DNA of 64,000 bases from Mesorhizobium opportunistum WSM2075 (GCF_000176035.2 NC_015675.1:1802001-1866000); one strand, 5' to 3'. Shown: positions 24,398-33,331, numbered from the stretch's first letter. A program made the numbers and translations. Notes: generated from the sequence alone by a model not told the origin.

Positions 24398-26599
24398 TCA
24401 GGCGCGCGGCACCGTCTCCATCGGAAAGATCATCACCGCGCCTTTCGGGCCGCTCTTGTCGGCAAGCCGCATCACGGAGCGGGTCGGCGGCGCCATGCCG
24501 ATATCGGCGAGCATGTCGGAGAAGCTGGCGGCGCCAAGGCCGCGCGTCATCGACGCGACGCCGTCCTGCGCCAGGAAGCTCAGATCCTCCTTCTCGCTCT
24601 CCGGTGGCGCCTCGGTCAGCACCGCGATCATCCGCTCCATGCCGAAACTGGTGTCGGTGAAGGCCAGCAATCCTTCCTCCAGCGTGGCCTGCGGCGCGAG
24701 GCTCTCGGCAACGATGTGGGTGATCGAATAGTCGCTGCCGACGTAAAGCACGTTGATGTCGACCAGCTGGTCCGAGCTATTCCTGGCCAGCACATGCACC
24801 TCGTCGCCCGGTGAGACGCGGGGAACCACCGAAGCCTGCAACGGCTCGAGCCCCTCCCTGTCGCGGCGCTTGACCTGGAACTGGACGTCGACATCCTCGG
24901 GCTTGTAGTCGGAGGCCGCCGCCAGTCGCGAAAGTCCGGTGGCCCGGAAGATGGTGCGCAAATTCCTGGTGGTCGCGTCGACCAGTTTCTGGCGATCGTC
25001 CGGGTGGATCATGATCAGCGGCGGCTTGCTGCCGTCCTTCAGGGTCACGTCGCCCGACGCCGGCAGGAACCACAGCGCCGGCTTGTCGGTCGCGTCCTTG
25101 GCGGCACCGGCAACGGCGTTCTCGCGCATCACTGCGAAACGCAGCTCGGCGCTCTTGCCCGGATCGACCAGCTCGATGTTGAAGCCGGTTTCCTTGGCCG
25201 TGGCCAACTCGTCGAGAACCGAATTGACGAGAGCGGTTTCCTTCTCAAGTCCCTTGATCGCGGCTGGCCGCGCGACAGTGAGCCTGTAGTCGACGGCGAT
25301 CTCCGCCACCCGCGCATAGGCGTTGGCTGGAATGTCGGCCAGCTTCAGCGCCGGCTTCTTGTCGAACTCGACTGGCTTGACGCGGCTTTCCAGGTTCTTT
25401 GCCGACTGCACTTCGAGATAGCCGACGGCATCCGACAGCGACGACAGCGCCGAGGGCAGGATGGCGAGCTTGCTGCCGGGGGTCAGGCGGTGCAGCAGGC
25501 CGGCGCCGATCGTCGCCTCACCGTCCTTGACGGCTACAGGCCATTGCATGACTGCGTCCGTCTTGTCGGTGCCGAAGACGCGCGCGTCGAGTTCGCCCTC
25601 GAACAGCGGCGTCGGCCGGGTGCGGCTGTCGGCCGAATATTGCTGCAGCACGGCCTGGCCAAGCTGGCGATAGGTGATGTTGGGGTTCTCGGCCAGTTTC
25701 GACAGGATGGTGAAGGTGAACAGGCCGAAGCGCGGTGCATCCGCGGTGCCCTTGGGCAGCGGCATCTCCGGCGTCGTCTCCACCGTCTGTGCGGCGTAGA
25801 AGGCGACCAGCTTGCCCTTGGCGATCGGTTCGCCGCCGGTCGGCGTCAGGTTGAAGGCGGGCTTGCGCGCGCCATTTTCGTCGAGGCCGCGCGAGGCGCT
25901 TGCGACCGTGTCCTCATAGGTCTTGACGGCTGCCGCCCGGGCTGCTTCGTCGCCGCCGACCAGATCGGCGAACTCGACCTTGCGCTCCAGTTCGTCATCG
26001 ACTTCGACGGCGCGTGTCGCAGTGCCGGAATGGCAGCAGTCGAACACCGCCCAGACGAAGGCGCCCTTGTCGCGGATGGCGTCCAGCGCGTCGCCGATCT
26101 CATTGTCGACCAGCGCGTTGGGCACGCCGGCATCGCGATTGATCCACTTGTCGATGTCGACAGGCAGGAAGATCTCATCGAGCCCATCGGTCTCGTCGCC
26201 CTTGACTCTCGCAGGCTGCTGGGCGCCGTGACCGGACAGATGCAGATAGACGAAATCGTCGCGCTGCACTTTCTCGGCAAGATCGGCGAGTGCAGCCTTG
26301 ATCGCCGCATGGGTCGGCAAGCCCTTGGCGCCGGGCACGTCCTTGGCGAGCAGCGTGACGTTTTCGGGCGCGAACCGCACCGGATCGGGCACGTTCTTGA
26401 GAAGATATTCGTGAACAAGGCCGGCATCGTTCTTCGGCCCGATCAGCCAGTTCCTCTGGGGCAGGGCAGGATATTCAGTGCATGCCACCAGCAGCGCATG
26501 ATAGGTGCGCGATGCGGCTAGCGCCCGGAACGGCACCGTACCGACCGCCATCAGCGCCGACGTGCCGACAAGCAGCGTCCGGCGTGTCAATTTGATCAT
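24398..26599 (-). CDS. Exported metacaspase-like protease (caspase family)
   Basis: 733 residues. The N-terminus, KLTRRTLLVG plus a hydrophobic stretch ending FRALA, resembles a Tat signal. Residues about 31-300 form the caspase p20-like fold, with His124 in YLHLSGHGAQ and Cys189 in FDCCHSG, the metacaspase-type dyad (the second Cys precedes His). Residues 133-150 (GDETDGLDEIFLPVDID) are acidic, as around the metacaspase substrate/Ca site. The C-terminal 400 residues look like a DUF4384-type beta domain near 600-720 (VSPGDEVHVLARNSSDQLVDINVLYVG is in character). ATG 26599 follows GGGGAAG; the frame is open to 26764. It is the first gene of the operon. Confidence 0.88.
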   Translation of the reverse strand: MIKLTRRTLLVGTSALMAVGTVPFRALAASRTYHALLVACTEYPALPQRNWLIGPKNDAGLVHEYLLKNVPDPVRFAPENVTLLAKDVPGAKGLPTHAAIKAALADLAEKVQRDDFVYLHLSGHGAQQPARVKGDETDGLDEIFLPVDIDKWINRDAGVPNALVDNEIGDALDAIRDKGAFVWAVFDCCHSGTATRAVEVDDELERKVEFADLVGGDEAARAAAVKTYEDTVASASRGLDENGARKPAFNLTPTGGEPIAKGKLVAFYAAQTVETTPEMPLPKGTADAPRFGLFTFTILSKLAENPNITYRQLGQAVLQQYSADSRTRPTPLFEGELDARVFGTDKTDAVMQWPVAVKDGEATIGAGLLHRLTPGSKLAILPSALSSLSDAVGYLEVQSAKNLESRVKPVEFDKKPALKLADIPANAYARVAEIAVDYRLTVARPAAIKGLEKETALVNSVLDELATAKETGFNIELVDPGKSAELRFAVMRENAVAGAAKDATDKPALWFLPASGDVTLKDGSKPPLIMIHPDDRQKLVDATTRNLRTIFRATGLSRLAAASDYKPEDVDVQFQVKRRDREGLEPLQASVVPRVSPGDEVHVLARNSSDQLVDINVLYVGSDYSITHIVAESLAPQATLEEGLLAFTDTSFGMERMIAVLTEAPPESEKEDLSFLAQDGVASMTRGLGAASFSDMLADIGMAPPTRSVMRLADKSGPKGAVMIFPMETVPRA

Positions 26600-26854
26600 A
26601 TTGCTTCCCCAAGCCCGATCGAATTTCCCAAGCGAGGCCACCCTCGCCGAGGATCTTGTCAGTATTTTGAATGTCGCTTCGCCATAGATCCCGCCATCCC
26701 TCCGCCATCCCCAAATGTGCCGGCAGGTCATCGATCGGCCAGGACAGCAACAGAAGAGTAGCAAAGACCGCGGTTCGTCGCTATCTGAATGGGATCAGGC
26801 TGTGTGTTCGAACAAGCAGCCTGCAAACGGCGCAGGACAAGTTGGAACGGAACC

Positions 26855-27259
26855 ATGGCGGCAAGGGATGTGCTGACGAAAAACCAGCTGTGCGTGCTCG
26901 AGAAGCTCGAGACCGCCAGTGGGCCGCTCAGCGCCTATACCTTGCTCGATCAGCTGCGTGAGCGGGGCTTCCGCGCCCCGCTACAGGTCTACCGCGCGCT
27001 CGACACGCTGGTGAAATCCGGCTTCGTGCACCGGCTGGAAAGCATCAACTCCTTCGTTGCCTGCGCCGAACCGCACGACCACAGCCATTCGATGACGGCC
27101 TTCGCCATCTGCGACGCATGCGGGCAGGTGACCGAAATGTCCGATCACGACGTCGATCACCGGCTGAACGAATGGGTCAACTCGACCGGCTTCGCCGCCA
27201 AGAAGGCGGTGATCGAATTTCGTGGGACGTGCGCCAAGTGCCGGGCTGAAGCGGCCTAA
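26855..27259 (+). CDS. zur: Fur-family regulator, probably zinc uptake repressor Zur
   Basis: 134 residues. A winged-helix DNA-binding part (ETASGPLSAYTLLDQLRERG, then QVYRALDTLVKSGFVHRLES) is followed by the metal-binding part: HDHSHS and two CxxC pairs (CDACG and CAKC) of the structural zinc site. The shape and the lack of a Fur-type C-terminal His cluster suggest Zur rather than Fur or PerR. The ATG at 26855 is chosen to begin at the conserved part; the frame is open to 26789. It is divergent from the caspase operon and convergent with polA. No zinc transporter gene is adjacent. Confidence 0.82.
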   Translation: MAARDVLTKNQLCVLEKLETASGPLSAYTLLDQLRERGFRAPLQVYRALDTLVKSGFVHRLESINSFVACAEPHDHSHSMTAFAICDACGQVTEMSDHDVDHRLNEWVNSTGFAAKKAVIEFRGTCAKCRAEAA

Positions 27260-27321
27260 GGTGTATTGATATTCAGGTGAGGCCGACCTGCAAATGGCGG
27301 CTTGACCTGAATCTCAACACC
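27260..27321. repeat. Palindromic intergenic element, copy 2
   Basis: Left arm GGTGTATTGATATTCAGGT (27260-27278) pairs imperfectly with right arm ACCTGAATCTCAACACC (27305-27321). It begins directly after the zur stop and lies between convergent genes, as copy 1 does. Confidence 0.8.
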
Positions 27322-27332
27322 TTGCTTTGGCC

Positions 27333-30278
27333 CTAATGCGCCTCGTCCCAGTTGTTGGCCGCTCGCGCGTCGACGTGCAGCGGGACCGACATCGATACCG
27401 CCGGCATCGCAGCGTTTTCCATGACATGGCGCACGATGGGAATGGTCGCCTCGACTTCCGCGTCGACGGTTTCGAAGATCAGTTCGTCATGCACTTGAAG
27501 AAGCATGCGGGCGGACAGCTTTGCCTTCTCCAGCGCCTCGTCCATGCGCACCATGGCGCGGCGGATGATGTCGGCGGCGGTGCCTTGCAGGCGGGCGTTG
27601 ATCGAGGCGCGCTCGTTGAACGCGCGGATCGAGGGGTTGGACGATCTGATATCGGGATAGTGGATGCGGCGGCCGAAGATCGTTTCGACGAAGCCGTGCT
27701 CGCGGGCGTAGGCCTTGGTCTCCTCGATATAGTCGCGGATGCCGGGGAAACGCTCGAAGTATTTCTTGATGTAGTTGCTTGCCTCCTCGCGCGGGATCGA
27801 CAGTTGGTTGGCGAGGCCGAAGGCGGAGATGCCGTAGATGATGCCAAAATTGATCGCCTTGGCCCGGCGGCGAACTTCCGAAGGCATGCCCTCCACGGGC
27901 ACGTTGAACATTTCCGAGGCGGTGATTGCGTGGATGTCGGCGCCGTCGGCGAAGGCCTGCCGCAGTTGCGGGATCTCGGCGACATGGGCGAGCACGCGCA
28001 GTTCGATCTGGCTGTAGTCGGCCGAGACCAGCCGGTTGCCCTTGTCGGCGATGAAGGCGGTCCTGATCTTGCGCCCCTCGGCGGTGCGTACGGGAATGTT
28101 CTGCAGGTTCGGGTCGGAGGATGACAGGCGGCCCGTGGTGGTCGCGGCAAGCGCGTAGGAGGTGTGGACGCGTTTGGTCTCGGGATGGATGAAGCCGGGC
28201 AGCGCATCGGTATAGGTCGATTTCAGCTTGGTCAGCTGACGCCAGTCGACGATCTTGCGCGGCAGTTCGTGACCCTCGGCGGCAAGGTCTTCCAGAAGTT
28301 GCGCCGAGGTCGACCACTGGCCGGTCTTGGTCTTGGAGCCACCGGGAAGGCCCATGCGGCCAAACAGGATGTCGCCGAGCTGCTTGGGCGAGCCGATGTT
28401 GATGCGCTCGCCGACGAGCTGGTAGATTTCCTCCTCCAGCCGGGCGGCACCTTGCGCCAGTTCGCCCGACAGCCTGGACAAGATCTGCCGGTCGACCGAA
28501 ATGCCGCGCTGTTCCATGCGCGCCAGCACCGACACCAGCGGTCGTTCCAGCCGCTCGTAGACCGATACCAAGCCGGTGGCGGCAAGCCGGGGCTTCAGCA
28601 CCAGCCAGAGCCTGAGCGTCACGTCGGCGTCCTCGGCGGCGTGGGCGGTTGCCTTGTCGATGTCGACCTGATCGAAACCGACCGAGTTCTTGCCGGAGCC
28701 GATCACGTCCTTGAGCTGGAGAGGGGTATGGCCAAGCCATTTGTCGGCAAGCGCGTCCATGCCGTGGCCATGCGGGGTACCGGCATCGAGCACATAGGAG
28801 ATCAGCATGGTGTCGTCGAACGGCGCGACATCGATGCCATAGCGGCTCATGATGACGAGATCGTATTTCAGGTTCTGCGCGATCTTGAGGACCGATTTGT
28901 CCTCCAGCAGTGGTTTCAGCACCGCCAGCGCCTCGCGAAGAGGAATCTGGTTTTCGAGCGTACCGCCGCCGAGCAGGTCACCGTTGCCGCTCTTGTGGGC
29001 AAAGGGAATGTAGGCGGCGCGACCGGGCGCGGTCGCCATTGCCATGCCGATCAGTTCGGCCTGCATCGGATCGGCCGCTGTCGCCCTGACGTCGAAAGCG
29101 GCGATACCAGCCTCGCGCGCTTCGGCCACCCATGCTTTCAAGGTCGCGATATCGCGAATGCATTGGTAGGCCGATATGTCGATCTTGCGGGTGGCCGCCC
29201 GCTCCAGCCGCAGCGCCGCGAGCAGGGAAGGCGTGTCGCCCTGCTTTGGTGTTTGGGTCGTTCCGTTGGCCTGGCTCGGCTCGGCCCCGTTTCGGGCCAT
29301 GACGGGGGCTCCGGCGCCGACATCCGGCCCATGCGCGCTGTCAGCGCGTTCGACGGTGACCGCGACGGCAGGGACATCGCCGGCCTCGGTGCTGGTCGCT
29401 TCCGCCACACGACGGGTCAGCGAGGTGAATTCCATGGTCTTGAGGAAGCCGATCAGCTTCGGGCCGTCCGGTGCGTGCAGGACGAAGTCGTCCAGCCCCT
29501 CGGCCACCGGCACGTCGTTCTTCAGCGTCACCAGCTGGCGCGAGATGCGCGCCTTGTCGGTGTTGGCGATGATCGATTCGCGCCTCTTGTCCTGCTTGAT
29601 CTCGCCGGCGCGGGCCAGCAGCCCGTCGAGGTCGCCGAACTGCTCCAGCAGTTGCGCCGCCGTCTTCGGGCCGATGCCGGGCACGCCGGGAACGTTATCC
29701 ACGGAGTCGCCGGTCAACGCCTGCAGATCGACCATCTTTTCCGGCGGGACGCCCCATTTCTCGATCACCTCGGGGATGCCGATCTGGCGGTCCTTCATCG
29801 GATCGTACATGGCGACCGTGTCGCCGACCAGCTGCATCAGGTCCTTGTCGGAGGAGATGATGGTGGTGTCGCCGCCGGCCTCGCAGGCCAGCCGGCAATA
29901 GGTGGCGATGAGATCGTCGGCCTCGAAGCCTTCCATCTCGATGCAAGGCAGGTTGAACGCCCGGGTCGCCTGGCGGATCAGGCCGAATTGCGGGATCAGA
30001 TCCTCGGGCGGCGCCGAACGGTTGGCCTTGTATTCGGGATAGAGGTCGTTGCGGAAGGTTTTCGAGGAATAGTCGAAGATGACCGCGAAATGCGTCGGCA
30101 CAATGCCTACATCGGTGTTGCGGGCATCCTGCATCAGCTTCCACAGCATGTTGCAGAAACCGGAAACGGCGCCGACCGGCAGGCCGTCGGACTTGCGTGT
30201 CAGCGGCGGCAGCGCGTGATAGGCCCGGAAGATGTAGCCGGAGCCGTCGACAAGGAAGAGATGATCGCCTTTTTTCAT
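27333..30278 (-). CDS. polA: DNA polymerase I
   Basis: 981 residues. 5'-nuclease domain 1-290 (LFLVDGSGYIFRAYHALPPL, EADDLIA, TGDSVDNVPGVPGIGPKTA). The 3'-5' exonuclease-like domain is at about 370-570 and the polymerase domain at 575-981, with motif A D754 in SADYSQIELR, motif B RRRAKAINFGIIYG and motif C VHDE (930-932). Polymerase and 5'-nuclease motifs look intact. In the exonuclease domain the usual DxE of Exo I reads D396-V-R398, and the usual Tyr of Exo III is His546 (HAAEDAD), so proofreading may be weak or lost. The ATG at 30278 gives the normal N-terminus. The enzyme serves repair and Okazaki-fragment maturation. Confidence 0.96.
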   Translation of the reverse strand: MKKGDHLFLVDGSGYIFRAYHALPPLTRKSDGLPVGAVSGFCNMLWKLMQDARNTDVGIVPTHFAVIFDYSSKTFRNDLYPEYKANRSAPPEDLIPQFGLIRQATRAFNLPCIEMEGFEADDLIATYCRLACEAGGDTTIISSDKDLMQLVGDTVAMYDPMKDRQIGIPEVIEKWGVPPEKMVDLQALTGDSVDNVPGVPGIGPKTAAQLLEQFGDLDGLLARAGEIKQDKRRESIIANTDKARISRQLVTLKNDVPVAEGLDDFVLHAPDGPKLIGFLKTMEFTSLTRRVAEATSTEAGDVPAVAVTVERADSAHGPDVGAGAPVMARNGAEPSQANGTTQTPKQGDTPSLLAALRLERAATRKIDISAYQCIRDIATLKAWVAEAREAGIAAFDVRATAADPMQAELIGMAMATAPGRAAYIPFAHKSGNGDLLGGGTLENQIPLREALAVLKPLLEDKSVLKIAQNLKYDLVIMSRYGIDVAPFDDTMLISYVLDAGTPHGHGMDALADKWLGHTPLQLKDVIGSGKNSVGFDQVDIDKATAHAAEDADVTLRLWLVLKPRLAATGLVSVYERLERPLVSVLARMEQRGISVDRQILSRLSGELAQGAARLEEEIYQLVGERINIGSPKQLGDILFGRMGLPGGSKTKTGQWSTSAQLLEDLAAEGHELPRKIVDWRQLTKLKSTYTDALPGFIHPETKRVHTSYALAATTTGRLSSSDPNLQNIPVRTAEGRKIRTAFIADKGNRLVSADYSQIELRVLAHVAEIPQLRQAFADGADIHAITASEMFNVPVEGMPSEVRRRAKAINFGIIYGISAFGLANQLSIPREEASNYIKKYFERFPGIRDYIEETKAYAREHGFVETIFGRRIHYPDIRSSNPSIRAFNERASINARLQGTAADIIRRAMVRMDEALEKAKLSARMLLQVHDELIFETVDAEVEATIPIVRHVMENAAMPAVSMSVPLHVDARAANNWDEAH

Positions 30279-30451
30279 GCCGGCAGGGATAGCGCGGCGC
30301 GACGGCTTGGTCCATGCCAAAGACATCGCCAGATATCGGTTCCGGCAAGACCCTGACAGAACCAGGTCGAGGCGGCCTGATCACGGCCACGTTACAAAAG
30401 TGTAATACTCGTGCCCTTGAATCGCCACGTTCACAGACCCAAATAGATGTC

Positions 30452-30597
30452 ATCGGCAGTTTTCGCCGAAGTCCGGAGCAAGGCCCGTCCCCCGCCTATC
30501 CCGGACACTTGCGGCAGCCTATCCCCCCTCTCCGGGCTGCCGCATCGTTTCGAGTAAAGGCCGCCGTGGTTCCCCTCCACCACGGCGGCATTTTTTT
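30452..30597 (+). ncRNA. Small RNA with three C-rich hairpin loops (alpha-r7-like)
   Basis: The 420-base spacer between polA (leftward) and the M20 peptidase gene ends in a strong rightward terminator with no plus-strand ORF before it, pointing to a free-standing RNA. Three stems follow one another: GTCCGG/CCGGAC (about 30471-30506), GCGGCAGCC/GGCTGCCGC (about 30511-30543) and the terminator. Each loop exposes a C/U-rich, anti-Shine-Dalgarno-like sequence (GTCCCCCGCC, CCCCCCTCTCC, CCCCTCC). A possible -35 CTTGAA lies at 30416, with a weak -10 near 30440. From memory, the S. meliloti Smr7C (alpha-r7) RNA, about 149 nt, lies next to polA; position and size agree. The start is estimated. Confidence 0.68.
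30560..30597 (+). terminator. Strong rightward Rho-independent terminator
   Basis: GCCGCCGTGG (30560-30569) pairs perfectly with CCACGGCGGC (30580-30589), with a 10-base loop and seven T at 30591-30597. It is oriented away from polA and no protein gene precedes it on this strand, so it most likely ends the small RNA. Confidence 0.88.
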
Positions 30598-30698
30598 GCC
30601 TTGCGACATAGCTGCGCGGCCGTGGTCCAATCGTCCCGGGCTTTTCGTTTTGCCGCTCTGCCTTTACGGTTCCGGCACTGAATCGAAAGGCTTAGCAA

Positions 30699-32084
30699 AT
30701 GTCCGCAATTTCCCCCGTCCTCGACCGCCTCGACAAGAATCTCGACCAGAGCCTCGAACGGCTGTTCGGCCTGCTGAGGATCAAGTCGATCTCCACCGAT
30801 CCGGCCTATGCCGCAGACTGCCGCAAAGCGGCGGAATGGCTGGTGGCGGAACTGAAGCTGATCGGCTTCGACGCCAGCGTGCGTGACACGCCCGGACATC
30901 CGATGGTCGTCGCGCATCATGACGGGCCGGCCGGTGCGCCGCATGTGCTGTTCTATGGCCACTACGACGTACAGCCGGTCGACCCGATCGAACTGTGGGA
31001 AAACGATCCGTTCTCGCCTGCCATCAAGGAGGTCGGGCCTGGCCACAAGGTGATCACCGGGCGTGGCTCGGCCGACGACAAGGGCCAGCTGATGACCTTC
31101 GTCGAGGCGTGCCGCGCCTGGAAGCAGGTGCATGGCAACCTGCCATGCAACATCACCATCCTGTTCGAGGGCGAGGAGGAGTCCGGCTCACCGTCGCTGA
31201 AGCCGTTCCTCGAAGCCAATGCCGGGGAGCTCAAGGCCGACTTCGCGCTGGTCTGCGATACCGGCATGTGGGACCGCGACACGCCGTCGATCTGCGTGGG
31301 ACTGCGCGGACTGGTCGGCGAGGAGATCACGGTCAAGGCCGCCGACCGCGACCTGCATTCCGGCCTCTATGGCGGGGCCGCCGCCAACCCGATCCGCATC
31401 CTCACCAAGGTGCTGGCCGACATTCATGACAAGGACGGCCATATCACCATCCCCGGTTTCTATGACGGCGTCGAGGAAACGCCGTCGCAGGTGCTGAAAT
31501 CATGGGAGACGCTTGGCGAGACGGCCGAGACCTTCCTCGGGCCTGTCGGCCTGTCGATCCCGTCGGGGGAAAAAGGCCGTTCGGTGCTGGAACTGACCTG
31601 GGCGCGGCCGACCGCCGAGTTCAACGGCATCATCGGCGGCTATACCGGAAAGGGGTTCAAGACGGTGATCGCGGCGGAGGCATCGGCGAAGGTGTCGTTC
31701 CGCCTCGTCCACAAGCAGGATCCCAAGAAGATCCGCGCAGCCTTCCAGAAATTCGTCAGCGAGCGCATTCCGGCCGACTGTTCGGTCGAGTTCCACCCGC
31801 ATGGCGGCTCCCCGGCAATCCAGCTTTCCTACGACTCGCCTTTCCTGGCCAAGGCCAAGAATGCACTGTCCGATGAGTGGCCGAAGCCTGCGGTGACGAC
31901 CGGCAGCGGCGGCTCCATTCCCGTGGTCGGCGACTTCCAGACCTATCTCGGCATGGAATCGCTGCTGGTCGGCTTCGGCCTCGACGACGACCGCATCCAT
32001 TCGCCCAACGAGAAATATGAGCTCTCATCCTTCCACAAGGGACAGCGTTCCTGGGCGCGCATTCTCGATGCACTGACGCGCTGA
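30699..32084 (+). CDS. M20-family metallopeptidase (dipeptidase-type)
   Basis: 461 residues. Di-zinc M20 motifs are present: FYGHYDVQP, RGSADDKGQ, FEGEEESGSPS (catalytic and ligand Glu), VCDTGMW, and a C-terminal HSPNEKYE with the last ligand His. A lid/dimerisation domain interrupts the catalytic domain (about 205-320). It likely hydrolyses dipeptides or related amides in the cytoplasm; no signal peptide is seen. It stands alone behind the small RNA terminator, with the RNase D gene 78 bases downstream on the same strand. Confidence 0.92.
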   Translation: MSAISPVLDRLDKNLDQSLERLFGLLRIKSISTDPAYAADCRKAAEWLVAELKLIGFDASVRDTPGHPMVVAHHDGPAGAPHVLFYGHYDVQPVDPIELWENDPFSPAIKEVGPGHKVITGRGSADDKGQLMTFVEACRAWKQVHGNLPCNITILFEGEEESGSPSLKPFLEANAGELKADFALVCDTGMWDRDTPSICVGLRGLVGEEITVKAADRDLHSGLYGGAAANPIRILTKVLADIHDKDGHITIPGFYDGVEETPSQVLKSWETLGETAETFLGPVGLSIPSGEKGRSVLELTWARPTAEFNGIIGGYTGKGFKTVIAAEASAKVSFRLVHKQDPKKIRAAFQKFVSERIPADCSVEFHPHGGSPAIQLSYDSPFLAKAKNALSDEWPKPAVTTGSGGSIPVVGDFQTYLGMESLLVGFGLDDDRIHSPNEKYELSSFHKGQRSWARILDALTR

Positions 32085-32162
32085 GCGGCGGAAAACGAGA
32101 TTTCTTGTTGATTTTTAACCGGATCGCGGCGAGGACGGGTAACGCCGCGACCGGAGAAGACA

Positions 32163-32783
32163 ATGGCCGATATCCGTTTCCACAAGCATGATCTGCCTGA
32201 CCTCACGCATTACAATGTCGGGGCGGTGGCCATCGACACGGAAACGCTGGGCCTCAACCCGCATCGCGACCGGCTGTGCGTGGTGCAGATCTCGCCCGGC
32301 GACGGCAGCGCCGACGTTATCCAGATCGCACCAGGGCAGAAGAAGGCGCCGAACCTCGTCAGCCTGCTCAGGAACCGCGGCATAACCAAGCTGTTCCATT
32401 ACGGGCGCTTCGATCTTGCCGTGCTCTACAATGCGTTCGGGGTGATGCCCGAGCCGGTGTTCTGCACCAAGATCGCCTCGCGGCTGACCCGTACCTATAC
32501 CGACCGTCACGGGCTGAAGGACATCTGCTTCGAGCTTCTCGGCGTCGGCCTGTCCAAGGCGCAGCAATCGTCGGACTGGGCGGCCGAAATACTGTCGCCC
32601 GAACAGCTCGAATATGCCGCTTCCGATGTGCTCTATCTGCACCGGCTACGCGATGTGCTCTCCGGGCGGCTGGCACGCGATGGGCGGACCAAGGAGGCCG
32701 ATGCCTGTTTCCGCTTCCTGCCGACGCGGGCCAAGCTTGACCTGATGGGCTGGGGCGAAGAGGATATCTTCGCTCACAGCTGA
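32163..32783 (+). CDS. rnd: RNase D-like 3'-5' exoribonuclease (no HRDC domain)
   Basis: 206 residues, only the DEDDy exonuclease domain. Exo I is AIDTETLGL, Exo II HYGRFDLAVL, Exo III YAASDVLYLHRL (Tyr and Asp present). Classical RNase D is about 370 residues with HRDC domains; this short form is common in alphaproteobacteria. Role: trimming of RNA 3' ends, probably tRNA or other stable RNA. The ATG at 32163 follows CCGGAGAAGACA. Confidence 0.92.
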   Translation: MADIRFHKHDLPDLTHYNVGAVAIDTETLGLNPHRDRLCVVQISPGDGSADVIQIAPGQKKAPNLVSLLRNRGITKLFHYGRFDLAVLYNAFGVMPEPVFCTKIASRLTRTYTDRHGLKDICFELLGVGLSKAQQSSDWAAEILSPEQLEYAASDVLYLHRLRDVLSGRLARDGRTKEADACFRFLPTRAKLDLMGWGEEDIFAHS

Positions 32784-32876
32784 CAGGCCTCGCGCAACTG
32801 CGTTGCCGGGGCGTTCGGAACCACCTGCAAGCCGTCGCGTTTTTTCGGCTCAGTTTGTCGGTTCGAAGGGGATAAC

Positions 32877-33077
32877 ATGGCCGACCGAAAGCCCATAGCG
32901 ACCGCGCCGACCGACGGCTCCAAGGTCACCGTCATGTGGAAAGACAGCGACGGCGTCGTCAACGAATCCATCGCGCAATATCGGGACGACGGCTGGTGGG
33001 TCTACACCGACAGCCACACGCAAAAGAAGGTCGAGCCGACCAGCTGGCGGCCCGCCGTTAGCGACGATGACGACTAG
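32877..33077 (+). CDS. Small DUF551-like protein
   Basis: 66 residues. The KPIATAPTDG opening and WWVYTDSHTQKKVEPTSWRP resemble the short DUF551 motif (IETAPKDG ... W.P). It ends in an acidic SDDDD tail. No signal or membrane segment. ATG 32877 follows AAGGGGATAAC. Cytoplasmic, function unknown. Confidence 0.65.
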   Translation: MADRKPIATAPTDGSKVTVMWKDSDGVVNESIAQYRDDGWWVYTDSHTQKKVEPTSWRPAVSDDDD

Positions 33078-33218
33078 ATTTTGACGCGATCCCCAGGGAA
33101 AGCGCTACGCGCTTTTCCCGGGAAAACCGGCTCACAGCTTTCCTGGAATTGCTCTATCCCTTTGTTGGAGCATGATCTTTTTCGAAAACCGGTTCCACTT
33201 TTCAGGATCATGCTCCAG
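33078..33218. repeat. Rhizobial intergenic mosaic element (two palindromic parts)
   Basis: Part one (about 33090-33155) has GAAAGCGCTACGCGCTTTTC and CTTTCCTGGAATTGCTCTA and recurs at 51794-51857. Part two is a hairpin with perfect 12-base arms TGGAGCATGATC (33166-33177) and GATCATGCTCCA (33206-33217), with the ACCGGTT-containing loop typical of spacer repeats in Mesorhizobium and relatives. No coding potential. Confidence 0.72.
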
Positions 33219-33331
33219 TGAGCGCGCCGCTGGCGAGGCCGGCTGCTTTCGCATAGCCTGAAGCCGTTGATATCGAGGCCGATTCGGAGCTTCCGCTCCG
33301 CGTTCGCCCTCTTGCTTGGAGGAAAATCGCT

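Noticed and set aside
20156..26599. Type III CRISPR-linked (Craspase-like) or gasdermin-linked caspase system
   Set aside because: There is no Cas gene, no TPR-CHAT protein and no gasdermin-like pore protein nearby, and both caspases carry export signals, which does not fit those cytoplasmic systems.
28164..30356. Plus-strand open frame of 730 codons antisense to polA
   Set aside because: It is the reverse-frame shadow of polA, whose motifs are complete. No domain or ribosome-binding site supports it.
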